Source: Bifidobacterium colobi | GTDB lineage: Bacteria > Actinomycetota > Actinomycetes > Actinomycetales > Bifidobacteriaceae | Direction: 5' to 3' | Assembly: GCF_018555455.1 (NCBI RefSeq) | Contig: NZ_JAFEJU010000002.1 | Coordinates: 310,001-374,000, forward strand | Length of the DNA stretch: 64,000 bases | Shown here: positions 16,284 to 25,600 of the stretch, piece after piece | Position numbering within the stretch: the first letter of the stretch is position 1 | Layout: the number at the start of each line of letters is the position of its first letter | Notes under the pieces: generated by a model | Databases searched by the model: none | The model's input: only the letters and a program-made list of their open reading frames with translations | What the model was told of the DNA's origin: nothing | Translations under genes and position numbers: made by a program

Positions 16284-16573
16284 GGGAGGGTGTATCTCGC
16301 TTACAAGGGGTTGATTTCCGGCTCGCGGGAGACCTATCCGCGTTACAAGGGGTTGCCTGCCAGGTAGAGGGGCCGTCAAAACGGCGGAATGACGGTATCG
16401 TGATGGCGGTTATACCCGTGATTTGCAGGTTGAGGAACCCCTTGTAGAGCAGATAGATGTTCCCGGAAGCTGAAATCAACCCCTTGTAGGCGAGAAAGCC
16501 CTGTTTGTGGAAGCAGGTGTCGGCGAATCCGGTGCCGGTGGTGATGACGGTCGTGTTGCTCATGGCGTCGGCG
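16284..16573. repeat. Long palindromic element, copy 1
   Basis: A 290-bp element about 90% identical by eye to 30222-30512 and, in its palindromic part, to 37407-37613. It holds four ACAAGGGGTT motifs, two per strand, in nested inverted order: the outer arms include CTCGCTTACAAGGGGTTGAT and the inner arms TACAAGGGGTT. The right 70 bp, reading leftwards, contain a short open stretch starting MSNTTVITTGTGFADT. It lies 13 bp after the RpiR stop and could also end transcription. Confidence 0.88.
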
Positions 16574-16928
16574 CGGCCAACGTTGCCACGGATGTGACTA
16601 TGACTTTCTTTCCCGTTCTCATACCAGGTTCTCCCTTGTTGGATTAGCGGTTACGTTTCGAACCGCATGTAACCGCTCCCCATAATGGGATGTCTTGTCT
16701 CGCATCGTGGTGTTGTTTTGTGCGATATTGTGAAACACCGTCGTTCATGTTGTCCTATAGGGTTAGTTTCAAACAGCCTCTAATCGCGCGGCATTCCAAA
16801 TCTCGGGCCACACATTGACATAGCTTTTGCATGACCCACAGCCTTCCCAGGCACCATTCATTGCAACAGTACAAAATTCTGCAGCCACTATCATCAAATA
16901 ATTCTTTGTGAAAGCATATTTTGCTTAT
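16574..16928. other. Intergenic region upstream of GH42
   Basis: About 355 bp with no supported gene. The minus-strand frame 16755-17030 has no ribosome-binding site and crosses the GH42 promoter, so it is not accepted. AT content rises toward the right end, where the operator and promoter of the GH42 gene lie. Confidence 0.5.
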
Positions 16929-16942
16929 TTGCAACGATGCAA
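16929..16942. promoter_or_regulatory. LacI-type operator, site 1 (GH42)
   Basis: TTGCAACGATGCAA is the exact reverse complement of the operator at 22551 and 27679. It lies 110 bp before the GH42 start. TTGCAA can serve as -35 with TGTATA 18 bp downstream as -10, so bound repressor would cover the promoter. Confidence 0.8.
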
Positions 16943-17051
16943 AAAGTGGTACTGTATACATACGCATACAGCACAGCCTGCGCGAAGTACGACGCACGGC
17001 AGCGGTGTGCGCAGATAGGCATAACTCCATGGCGCAGAAAGGACTGTTGAC

Positions 17052-19517
17052 ATGGCCATCATCATCGTGAATCGGAAGACAGGCATCGCGTTGGATTTGG
17101 AAACGCTAACGTCGCATCTGCCCCACATTGCGGGACCAGCGCAATGCATGCAAATCGATATAGGCGAATTACGCCAACTAAAACTGCATTCCACCGATCA
17201 AGTTCTGCTGGCCTTCGGATACGGCACCAGCGCGTCAGACGGTGTATCGGCCGAAAACACGCTTCGCGAAGCACTGAGTCTATGCCAAAAACAAGGAGCG
17301 ACCGCAGCACTATGCACCGGGATGATCGACCGCGACACGCTCATCGCAGCCGGAGAAGACGCTCCATATTGCCGTAGCGGCGACAGCCAGTTGATTCACC
17401 GGCTTGCCGACGATCTGCGTCTTCGCGTATGCGACTTGGAGAACTACAGTCATGCCGCATTCTTGGCGAACCTGCCTGACGCGTTCGATGCCTCCGCAAT
17501 CAGCGCGTTTCTTGGATCGTGGATTGACCGCCGCCTGTTGCCGCAGGACGATTGCCCGTACCATTACGGAGCGTCCTTCTATCCTGAACTATGGGCGGAT
17601 TCGGTCAATGAATCCGATATGGACCGTGTTGCCGCGATTGGCATGACCACCGTCCGTCTCGGCGAATTCTTCTGGGACAAGCTCGAGCCCGCGGACGGCG
17701 AATACCATATGGAATATCTCGACGCCTTGTTGAATTCACTGGAAAAGCGAGGCATCGATGCCATCGTGGGCATCCCCACGCCAACTCCACCGCGGTGGAT
17801 GACCCGAGATCACGACACCAATATCGTGCTTGACGACGGCAGGATCGAGGGTCACGGCTCACGGCAACATTGTTGCACCAAAAACCCATTCTTCCGCCGC
17901 AAAGCCTTCGAGCTCACCGCGCGTGTTGCCCAAACGGCGGATCGCCATCGCAACGTCAAAGCCATCCAAATCGACAATGAATTCAAGGCGCGTCTATGCT
18001 TCTGCGACACCTGCCGCGCCCTATGGCCACAGTGGCTCAAAGAACACTACGGTACCGTCGACGCTATGAATGAGGCTTGGGGAACCTCGATCTGGAGCGA
18101 ACGCTACGACGATTTCGACAGCGTGGTACTACCGGGGCGCACGCCATTCAGACATAATTCGGCGTTGGATAACGCGTTCCACCGTTTCTGCGAAGACGAG
18201 GCCAATGACTTCGCTTCTGGCGAGGCGCAGATCATCGTGGCCTGCACATCCATTCCAGTGACGCACAACACTTCAATGGGCTTTGATATGCGCAACTTCG
18301 ATCTGTTCAACCAGCTGGATTTCGTGTCCTTCGACACCTATATCCCGCAGGACATGTACTGGGCATATACGTTGAATCTCGATCGGTGGAGGAATCTTCT
18401 GCCGCGCGATGATTTCATGCTGATGGAGACCTCCGCCTCGCATGCAGGGCATATCGGCAACTATGTGTCGCCTCACCCCGCCGGATATGTGCCGCAGGAG
18501 GCATTTCTTGCGTATGCGTCAGGGGCGAAGGCATTCATGTACTGGCTGCTGCGCGCGCAGGCCTACGGTGTGGAGCAGCCGCACAGCGCGGTACTCACTC
18601 AGAATGGCGAGCCGGATCTGGGGTATGCGGACGTGTTGGAGACCGCGCACATGCTCAAACGCTACGAGCCGATGCTTGCCGGCTCTCGCCCGATTCGCTC
18701 GACGGTGGCGTTGATGTATTCCGATGACGCCAAACGGTACTACGACATCGACAATGGCGGCATCTACAACTACCGAAGCCTTATCACCGACTTCTACCGC
18801 ATGTTGCTTGGACATGGCATCTCCGTCGAGGTGATTCCCGAGAATGCGTTGCTTGATTCGTTCGAGTGTGTGCTGGTGCCGTTTGTGCGACATGTCGGAG
18901 ATGACCTGCGCGCTCGACTTCACGCGTTCGCCGATCGTGGCGGCACGCTGATTCTGGGACCGATGACCGCCGACCGCACGGGCGAGTTGACATGGCCCCA
19001 TGACGGCGATGCCTTGGACGGCATCGGATCGTGGCTTGGCCTGACGGATGTCGTAGCGTTCCTTGCCAACGATTCCGGCGCGAAAGTGGAAGTGCGCACT
19101 GAGCAAGGAAATGATCGCTTCACCGGCATGGTCACCATGTTCAAGGTGAAAGACGGCACCCACGCATATCCCACCGATTGCGACGTGGCTGACGGCCGAA
19201 CCATTTTGGCAAGCCGGGGCACGGTGTCTTATGTGGGTGGGCTGCCGGCAGATCCGGAGCACAGCCCGTTCTGGGATGATCTGATCGAGCGTTTGGTCAA
19301 ACCGCATGAGCCGGACCGGGACCTGATTCGTATCTGCGCTGGACTGGTGAAATATCGCAGGTCCACGCCAAGCGCGGATCAGCTATGGCTGGCCAACATG
19401 ACCGACTCGCCGCTACCGTTCACGCTTATGCGCGATGCGAGCGACGAGCGCGGAACGATTTGGAACCGAGGAGAACATACGCTTGACGGATTCTCCCGTA
19501 TCGTACTGACCATGTGA
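17052..19517 (+). CDS. GH42 beta-galactosidase with extra N-terminal domain
   Basis: A cytoplasmic GH42 beta-galactosidase of 821 residues. The GH42 part begins at about residue 165 (YHYGASFYPELW). It keeps the acid/base E310 in QIDNEFKAR, the nucleophile E459 in LMETSASH, and the Cys pair of the metal site in CFCDTCRALW. The trimerisation and C-terminal beta domains follow. Ordinary GH42 enzymes start at that tryptophan-rich motif; the first 165 residues are extra. The segment about 48-135 (LLAFGYGTSASDG, then LREALSLCQKQGATAALCTGMI, then LADDLRLRVCDLENYSHAAF) resembles the N-terminal sensory domain of PucR regulators. That assignment is an inference from pattern only. AAAGGA eight bases upstream supports the ATG at 17052, and no start near the catalytic part has a better site. 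It is preceded by a LacI operator and followed by the lacI-type gene. Confidence 0.92.
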   Translation: MAIIIVNRKTGIALDLETLTSHLPHIAGPAQCMQIDIGELRQLKLHSTDQVLLAFGYGTSASDGVSAENTLREALSLCQKQGATAALCTGMIDRDTLIAAGEDAPYCRSGDSQLIHRLADDLRLRVCDLENYSHAAFLANLPDAFDASAISAFLGSWIDRRLLPQDDCPYHYGASFYPELWADSVNESDMDRVAAIGMTTVRLGEFFWDKLEPADGEYHMEYLDALLNSLEKRGIDAIVGIPTPTPPRWMTRDHDTNIVLDDGRIEGHGSRQHCCTKNPFFRRKAFELTARVAQTADRHRNVKAIQIDNEFKARLCFCDTCRALWPQWLKEHYGTVDAMNEAWGTSIWSERYDDFDSVVLPGRTPFRHNSALDNAFHRFCEDEANDFASGEAQIIVACTSIPVTHNTSMGFDMRNFDLFNQLDFVSFDTYIPQDMYWAYTLNLDRWRNLLPRDDFMLMETSASHAGHIGNYVSPHPAGYVPQEAFLAYASGAKAFMYWLLRAQAYGVEQPHSAVLTQNGEPDLGYADVLETAHMLKRYEPMLAGSRPIRSTVALMYSDDAKRYYDIDNGGIYNYRSLITDFYRMLLGHGISVEVIPENALLDSFECVLVPFVRHVGDDLRARLHAFADRGGTLILGPMTADRTGELTWPHDGDALDGIGSWLGLTDVVAFLANDSGAKVEVRTEQGNDRFTGMVTMFKVKDGTHAYPTDCDVADGRTILASRGTVSYVGGLPADPEHSPFWDDLIERLVKPHEPDRDLIRICAGLVKYRRSTPSADQLWLANMTDSPLPFTLMRDASDERGTIWNRGEHTLDGFSRIVLTM

Positions 19518-19554
19518 CGCCGGAAACAAGCATGAGATTAGCATTGCGACAATG

Positions 19555-19579
19555 AGGGCAGGCCCGCTGAGCCTGCCCT
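19555..19579 (+). terminator. Hairpin after GH42 gene
   Basis: AGGGCAGGC and GCCTGCCCT form a perfect 9-bp stem with a 7-nt loop, 38 bp after the GH42 stop. There is no long T-run, so efficiency is uncertain. Confidence 0.65.
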
Positions 19580-19647
19580 CTGTGATAACAAATTCCGTAT
19601 CCCGCAGTCAGAATCGCATGTACACGTGATAGCGCGTCGAAACGGCG

Positions 19648-19661
19648 CTGTATCGTTGCAA
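19648..19661. promoter_or_regulatory. LacI-type operator, site 2 (regulator's own gene)
   Basis: CTGTATCGTTGCAA matches the consensus TTGCATCGTTGCAA at 12 of 14 positions. It lies 42 bp upstream of the regulator start, followed at once by a second TTGCAA half site. This suggests autoregulation. Confidence 0.65.
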
Positions 19662-19702
19662 TTATTGCAATCGTCATACAGAAGCATGCAAGGAGCATGA
19701 TT

Positions 19703-20695
19703 ATGGTCACGTTGAAGGATGTCGCTGCAAAGGCCGGAGTGTCCATGTCAACCGCTTCCGGCGCGATGCGCGGATTGGACTCATTCAAACCGCAGACCAT
19801 CAGAAAAGTGCGCAAAATAGCCGAAGAGCTTGGATATAAAACCAATGTCTCAGCCAAATCCCTGCGTTCGGGACGCAATGACACCATCACGTTCCTCACT
19901 TCCGGCATTCAGGGCGTCTACTTTTCGCAGTTGGCCACATGCTTCGCCAATGAGTTGCATAAGCGCGGTCTGCATATGCTCATCGAACTGTCGCAGTACA
20001 TCGACGACGATGCGAATACCGGCACGACATTCATGATGACCGACGGTATCATCGCCACCAACGCGCGTAACGTGTCGAAGATCCTCGGCTCCCATCCGAC
20101 CGTGCTTCTCGAGGACTACAGCGAGGACTGCCTATACGATACGGTGAACGCGCCCAGCGCAGCCGGATCACGAGCCGCCATCCGCCATCTCTATGAGAAG
20201 GGCTGCCGCCGCATCGGTATCGTCGGCAATGTGCTTCCGGAAACCGTAGACTTTGGCTTTCCTCGCGACGTGCGCCTGTACGCGGCAGCCGACGAACTCA
20301 AGCGTCTTGGCATCGACTATGATCCGTCCAACTGCCTCAAAACTATCGGTTCTCGTCAAGGTGGACGCGAACTGGCTCATCGTCTCGCCGATGAAGGATT
20401 ACAGTACGACGGGCTGTACTGCTTATCGGACGGCATCGCGTTGGGCATGCTGCTTGGCTTCGCCGAGCGAGGCATCAAAGTACCCGAACAAGTGGCCGTG
20501 ATCGGTTTCGATGGCGTGGTCGAGGATGAGTTCAGCTTCCCCACGCTTAGTACGATTGCCACCGATTTCGAAGGCATGGCATCTACAGCGGTGTCGATGC
20601 TCATGCGCCGCATCGAGCATCCCGAGGACGAGCTAAGTCCACAGCGCGTCAGCGTCGGCTATCGACTCATCGAACGTGCCTCGACCGCCCGTTAA
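19703..20695 (+). CDS. LacI-family transcriptional regulator of the galactoside island
   Basis: A 330-residue LacI-type repressor. Residues 1-55 form the helix-turn-helix and hinge (VTLKDVAAKAGVSMSTASGAM, then SLRSGRND). The rest is the periplasmic-binding-like effector domain with VAVIGFDGVVEDEFSFPTLSTI. The ATG at 19703 has AGGAG seven bases upstream; an ATG two codons earlier is too close to that site. It lies between the GH42 gene and a convergent symporter gene. Copies of one operator precede its own gene, GH42, the divergent symporter/GH2 pair and the second symporter, so it is the obvious regulator for all. The inducer is probably a galactoside or galactose-containing product. Confidence 0.93.
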   Translation: MVTLKDVAAKAGVSMSTASGAMRGLDSFKPQTIRKVRKIAEELGYKTNVSAKSLRSGRNDTITFLTSGIQGVYFSQLATCFANELHKRGLHMLIELSQYIDDDANTGTTFMMTDGIIATNARNVSKILGSHPTVLLEDYSEDCLYDTVNAPSAAGSRAAIRHLYEKGCRRIGIVGNVLPETVDFGFPRDVRLYAAADELKRLGIDYDPSNCLKTIGSRQGGRELAHRLADEGLQYDGLYCLSDGIALGMLLGFAERGIKVPEQVAVIGFDGVVEDEFSFPTLSTIATDFEGMASTAVSMLMRRIEHPEDELSPQRVSVGYRLIERASTAR

Positions 20696-20715
20696 AAGGT
20701 GCCCCAAGAATTACA

Positions 20716-20771
20716 GAATCCAATATGGTCGGGGCCGGCAAGTCCATACTGGCCCCGACCATATTGGATTC
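20716..20771. terminator. Bidirectional hairpin between lacI-type and symporter genes
   Basis: A perfect 21-bp stem (GAATCCAATATGGTCGGGGCC and its complement) with a 14-nt loop lies between two convergent genes. It starts 21 bp after the regulator stop and ends 14 bp before the symporter stop, so it can serve both strands. Confidence 0.85.
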
Positions 20772-20784
20772 CTCTGGCATTCCT

Positions 20785-22350
20785 CTATTCTTGATGCTTT
20801 GCATCGATGATGTTGTTGTGCCCCCAGCACCGTTCGTACGGCATGCCGGTCATGGATTCCACGGCTTTTCTGACCTCAGGGGTCACATCGGACATAGTGC
20901 CTCCCGCGCGCAATCGGTCGATTTCGCTGAGCAGCACCCGATGGCTGTCTCGATCAATCCTCATCCGGTAGGTGAACATGATGCCGGCCAAGCACAGCAC
21001 GATTGGCGCGATACAGTACATGACCGCAATGGCCGTAACCGTCGATGCCGGTTGGGTTTGTGTACCTTCGATGAATCCGGTGGCGTCCAGCACCCATCCG
21101 ATGGCCACGGTTTCGATGGCCGCGAAAATGTCGTCGATGGTGGCATTGACCGAGGCATACTGTCCCTCGCGTCGTTTGGCCGTGATGATCTCATCCACAT
21201 CGGGGATGAACGTGTACGTGTACTGCGTCGCGTTGACCACGCCGGTGATGCCGAAGTTCATGAACAAGCCAAGCACGATGAACGCAATCGCCTTGGTATG
21301 GGAGGACAGCTGGGGCGAGAACCATGCGAGCACGAACAGCGAGAGGAACACCAGCACAACTTCAAATCCGCCGATGCGGTAGGCGCGCGGACCGCCGACT
21401 TTGGACGTGACCCACATAAACAAGGCCACGCAAGCGATACCAAACAAGGTGTTGACGCCGGTGGCGAGAGACACGGTCTGCGGGTCGAGCAACAGTACGA
21501 AGATCACGAAATAGGTGTTGATGGTGCCACGAATGGACCGGAAGCACTGTTCGCATAGATACAGGCCCAGATAGTTGCGGAATTCGCGCACGCGGATCAC
21601 CGACAGGAAGTTCCAGACGATTGAGATGAGACGTTTCACAAGCCCGGAACGCCTACCGGGAGCCGCGTCCGCCTGGGCCACGTCAGTGGACTCGTCATAA
21701 GGTCGTTCGCGGATCGTGAGGAAGCCAATGATGAGCACGCCCACGCCGATCACGCCGTAGATCATTGCCATCTTGAAGTAGGGAGACCATTCGTCCTTGC
21801 CCCAGATGGTGAACAGGTACACGTTGAACAGTGAGAGGAATGTGCTGCCGATGGCGCCGGCGATCTGGTTGATACCCACGAGCTGCGCACGCTGGGACGG
21901 ATTATCGGTCATTTCGCTGGGCAGACCGTATTGGATGGTGGATAGTCCCGCCAGGAACACCCAGTAGAGCAGGCTGGCCGTGAAATACGCCCAGATCGGC
22001 AGTCCGGGCACCCACATGAGCACATAGCACGCGGCGTTGAGCGGCACGGCGATGATCATCACCGACCGGCGTCGACCAAACCGGCGCCCCAAGGCCGTGG
22101 AGTACATGCGGTCCGAGATATATCCCCACGCCGGACCGATCACCGATGCCACAATCTTGCCGGCGGCGAGCAGTGCCGTGGTGGCGACTACGGGAATCTG
22201 AAGGAATGTGGTGAAGTAGAACAGCTGCCATGTGCCGATCATGGTCTGCATCACATATGACAAGGAAAACGTCGAGTACCCAAGCTTCGCACTCCAGGGG
22301 ATCTTCCCATGTTCGACCGTATTCACATCCCATCGTGATCGCGACATCAT
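20785..22350 (-). CDS. GPH-family sugar:cation symporter
   Basis: A 12-helix secondary transporter of the glycoside-pentoside-hexuronide family, which imports galactosides and pentosides with H+ or Na+. Visible signatures are the cytoplasmic loop GYISDRMYSTALGRRFGRRR after helix 2, and GLPSEMTDNPSQRAQLVGINQIAG. The tail is a C-terminal cytoplasmic segment ending PYERCWGHNNIIDA. The second symporter at 27879 shares all three, including the same C-terminal GHNNIIDA. AAAGGAGACG precedes two ATGs at 22350 and 22347; the second has the better spacing. The product is about 521 residues. The gene is divergent from the GH2 gene, with two LacI operators between them. Confidence 0.92.
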   Translation of the reverse strand: MMSRSRWDVNTVEHGKIPWSAKLGYSTFSLSYVMQTMIGTWQLFYFTTFLQIPVVATTALLAAGKIVASVIGPAWGYISDRMYSTALGRRFGRRRSVMIIAVPLNAACYVLMWVPGLPIWAYFTASLLYWVFLAGLSTIQYGLPSEMTDNPSQRAQLVGINQIAGAIGSTFLSLFNVYLFTIWGKDEWSPYFKMAMIYGVIGVGVLIIGFLTIRERPYDESTDVAQADAAPGRRSGLVKRLISIVWNFLSVIRVREFRNYLGLYLCEQCFRSIRGTINTYFVIFVLLLDPQTVSLATGVNTLFGIACVALFMWVTSKVGGPRAYRIGGFEVVLVFLSLFVLAWFSPQLSSHTKAIAFIVLGLFMNFGITGVVNATQYTYTFIPDVDEIITAKRREGQYASVNATIDDIFAAIETVAIGWVLDATGFIEGTQTQPASTVTAIAVMYCIAPIVLCLAGIMFTYRMRIDRDSHRVLLSEIDRLRAGGTMSDVTPEVRKAVESMTGMPYERCWGHNNIIDAKHQE

Positions 22351-22493
22351 CGTCTCCTTTCGTCGGCCCGCCACTTCCGCGTGGTCGATGCCCTTACCAG
22401 CGCATTGCCGTTGGCCGTATTCCCGCCTGCCATACATCTGGTTTGCACCATGCGTCGCAATGGCAATCATGCCGATTATGGCACAAATCGGTA

Positions 22494-22507
22494 ATGTAGC
22501 GTTGCAA
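22494..22507. promoter_or_regulatory. LacI-type operator, site 3a (symporter side)
   Basis: ATGTAGCGTTGCAA matches the consensus at 11 of 14 positions, with the right half intact. It lies 144 bp upstream of the symporter start, just downstream of an AT-rich minus-strand -10-like TATTAT at about 22515-22521. Confidence 0.5.
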
Positions 22508-22550
22508 TTGCTTTTTATAATACACGCAAACTTTCCGCAAAACACTGGTG

Positions 22551-22564
22551 TTGCATCGTTGCAA
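22551..22564. promoter_or_regulatory. LacI-type operator, site 3b (GH2 side)
   Basis: TTGCATCGTTGCAA, the full consensus, is 103 bp upstream of the GH2 start. TTGCAT can act as -35 with TTAGTC 16 bp downstream as a weak -10, so the repressor would block the promoter. Confidence 0.8.
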
Positions 22565-22666
22565 TTCTTGTGTTAGTCTCATTGCCATCGGCTGCCATGG
22601 ACGGCGACCGTGATCATCGATTCACACCACATATCAGGACAACACCACAACACAAGGAGCGTGTTC

Positions 22667-25600
22667 ATGTCCATCGCATCATCGCAACTGCAAACGCAAC
22701 CGCAAAGGCAGGAATCACAGCATCCCGGCAGGCGCATCATCGATTTCGACGCTGATTGGCGCTTCTTCCGGGGCTCGCCCACAGGCGCCGAGAAGCCGGC
22801 CTTCGACGACTCGGATTGGCGCCAAGTCACCGTCCCCCACGACTTCGGCGTCGAGGGCCGGTTCTCGCGCAACGCCCGCGCAACCGTAGGCTACCTCAAA
22901 GTCGGCGAAGGCTGGTACCGCAAGACCTTCCTCGTTCCGGAGGATTTCGCGGGCAAGCACATCACGCTCGACTTCGACGGCGTGATGAATCGATCGGAGA
23001 TCTGGCTCAACGGAGAGAAAGTCGGCGAACACCACTACGGCTACACCGCCTTCTCCCTTGACCTGACCGGCAAACTCAAGATCGGCAAGGAAAACATCAT
23101 CACCGTGCGCGCCGTCAACGAGGAGCCAAGCTCCCGCTGGTACGCGGGAGCCGGTCTGTACCGCGACATCGTACTGACCGTCACCGATCCGGTGCACGTC
23201 GCACGTTTCGGCACGCAGATCACCACGCCGACCCTCGAGCAGGATGTCAAGACGAACGGACCGGCACGCGTCGATGTCAAGACCTCGATCGTCAACGATT
23301 CCGGCGAGCGCCGCGCCGTCACCGTGCGCACCACGATTCGCAACGCCGATGGCGCCGCCGTGGCCGAAACGGAGTCGGAGATCTCGATCGGTCCCGACAA
23401 CACGGGCGAAACGATCGTCGAGCAGCGTCTCGACGTCGCCGACCCGCATCTGTGGAGCACCTCGGACCCGTACCAATATCTCGCCGAAACCGTGCTGCTC
23501 GTCAATGGCGCCATTGTTGACACATATGAGACGCGTTTCGGTCTGCGCTGGATCACGCTCGACCCGAAACACGGTCTGTTCCTCAACGGTGTGAACATGC
23601 GAGCACTCGGCATGTGCATGCACCACGACCAGGGCGCGCTTGGCGCCGCCACGTATCGTCGCGCAGTCACCCGCCAGCTCGAGATCATGAAGGAGGGCGG
23701 CGTCAACGCGATCCGCACCTCGCATAACCCGGCCTGCAAGATCCAGATCGAGGAGTGCAGCCGTCTGGGCTTGCTTGTGCTCGAGGAGCTCACCGACATG
23801 TGGACCGCCCCGAAGAACCGCAACGACTACAGCAACTACTTTGCGCACGATTATCCGGAGGATCTCAAGTCCATGATCCTGCGTGATCGCAACGAGCCAA
23901 GTGTGTTCATGTGGGGTATGGGTAACGAGATTGCCTGGCAGGAATCCGAACTGCCGATCGCTGAGGACCTGACCCGCTTGTGCCACCTGTACGACCCGAC
24001 CCGTCCGAACTCCGTCAACGACGCCTCCTATCTGTCCAAGGGCATTGACGGCATAGGCAATGAGATCCACAAGCGCATGGATACTCGCGGTTACTCGTAC
24101 ATCGGCAAGGGCAAGATGCTGGAAGTACACGAGAAAAACCCGAATGACGTCATCGTCAACTCGGAAAGCGCCAACATCTGCTCCAACCGCGGCTACTACG
24201 TTTATCCCACCGAAGTAAGCGAATGCCCGGCTGTTCTGCCGCCCATCGACGCCAACAAGTACCCGTTCGAGCCCGGCCGCCAGCCGTGGGACGACACGAC
24301 ATACGAGCTGAGCGCGTACAACATCCGCGGTAAGCGCGGCAACTACATCGACGTGGCCTTCGAACGTCTCATCCACATTCCGTTCAATGTGGGAGAGTTC
24401 GGTTGGACCGGCTTCGACTACATCGGCGAGCCCGCACCGTATATCTCCAACTCTTATTGGAATAAGCCGGAAATGAGCGAATCCGACGGCACCGTGCTGG
24501 CCCCGTTGCGTTCCTACTACGGCATGGTCGATACGGCCGGCTTCCCCAAGGATCAGTGGTATCTCTACAAGGCGTTGTGGACTGATCCGCAGGATGCACC
24601 GATGATTCACCTGCTTCCGCATTGGAACTGGAGCGTGGGTGAAGGAGTATCCGTATGGGCGTACACGAATGCCGTCAAGGCCGAACTGTTCCTTAACGGT
24701 CGTTCGCTCGGCGTCAAGGAGTTCGATTCGTTCAACACCGACTTCCATCTTGATCCGGCACACGCAGACAAGCCGTTCCAGTACCGCTACGCCAAGGAGA
24801 ACCCGACCCGACGCAAGCTCAGCCTCGATTGGGAGGTGCCGTTTGAGCCCGGTACGTTGCTGGCCATCGCCTATGATGCGAACGGCAACGAGGTAGCGCG
24901 CGACACCGTATCCACGCCCGGTTCCCCCGCTGGCATCCGTTTGGATGCCGACCGTCACGTCATCGATGGCGACGGCAAGGATCTTGCGTACATTACCGCC
25001 GCCATTGTGGACGATGCGGATATCGTCGTGCCACGCGCAGACAACGAGGTGACCTTCAGTGTGGAGAACGGCCGTCTGCTCGGCACCGATAACGGCAGCC
25101 AGACGAATACCGAACCGTTGCAGTCCGCTACGCATCGCGCCTACAGCGGCCTGGTTCTGGCGATCGTCGCATCCGACGGCTCAGGCAAGCCCATCCGCGT
25201 CACCGCGCGCAGCCGTGGATTGGAGAAGGGTACGTGCACGCTCGCTGTTTCCGGTACGGTGCAGGCTACGGATGTGGTGGATGTCGAACCAGTGCATGTG
25301 CGCACGCTGTGCGGCAACCGTCCAGCATTGCCGGAAACCGTCGTCGTCCGCTTCGGTGATGGATCCAAGCGTTCCGTGCCCGTGGCGTGGAGCGAAACCG
25401 ATGATGCCGCATACCGTACTTCCAACCGATATGTGGTTTCCGGAGACGCCGAAGGCACTCCGGTGAGCGCCGAGGTGAGCGTGGTCAGACTGGTCGATCT
25501 GGTTGACGTGAAGCTGGCCGTCAAGAACGGGCAGCAGGCCAAGCTTCCCGATACCGTAACCGCTATCGCCGAGGATGGCGCCATGATGTCGCTGCCGGTC

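Noticed and set aside
16755-17030. A minus-strand gene of 91 codons upstream of GH42
   Set aside because: It crosses the LacI operator and promoter of the GH42 gene and has no start signal.
22715-25135. An 806-codon minus-strand frame inside the large GH2 gene
   Set aside because: Long antisense frames are common opposite high-GC genes. Its product is Val/Asp/Arg-rich without motifs, while the plus strand encodes intact GH2 catalytic sites.
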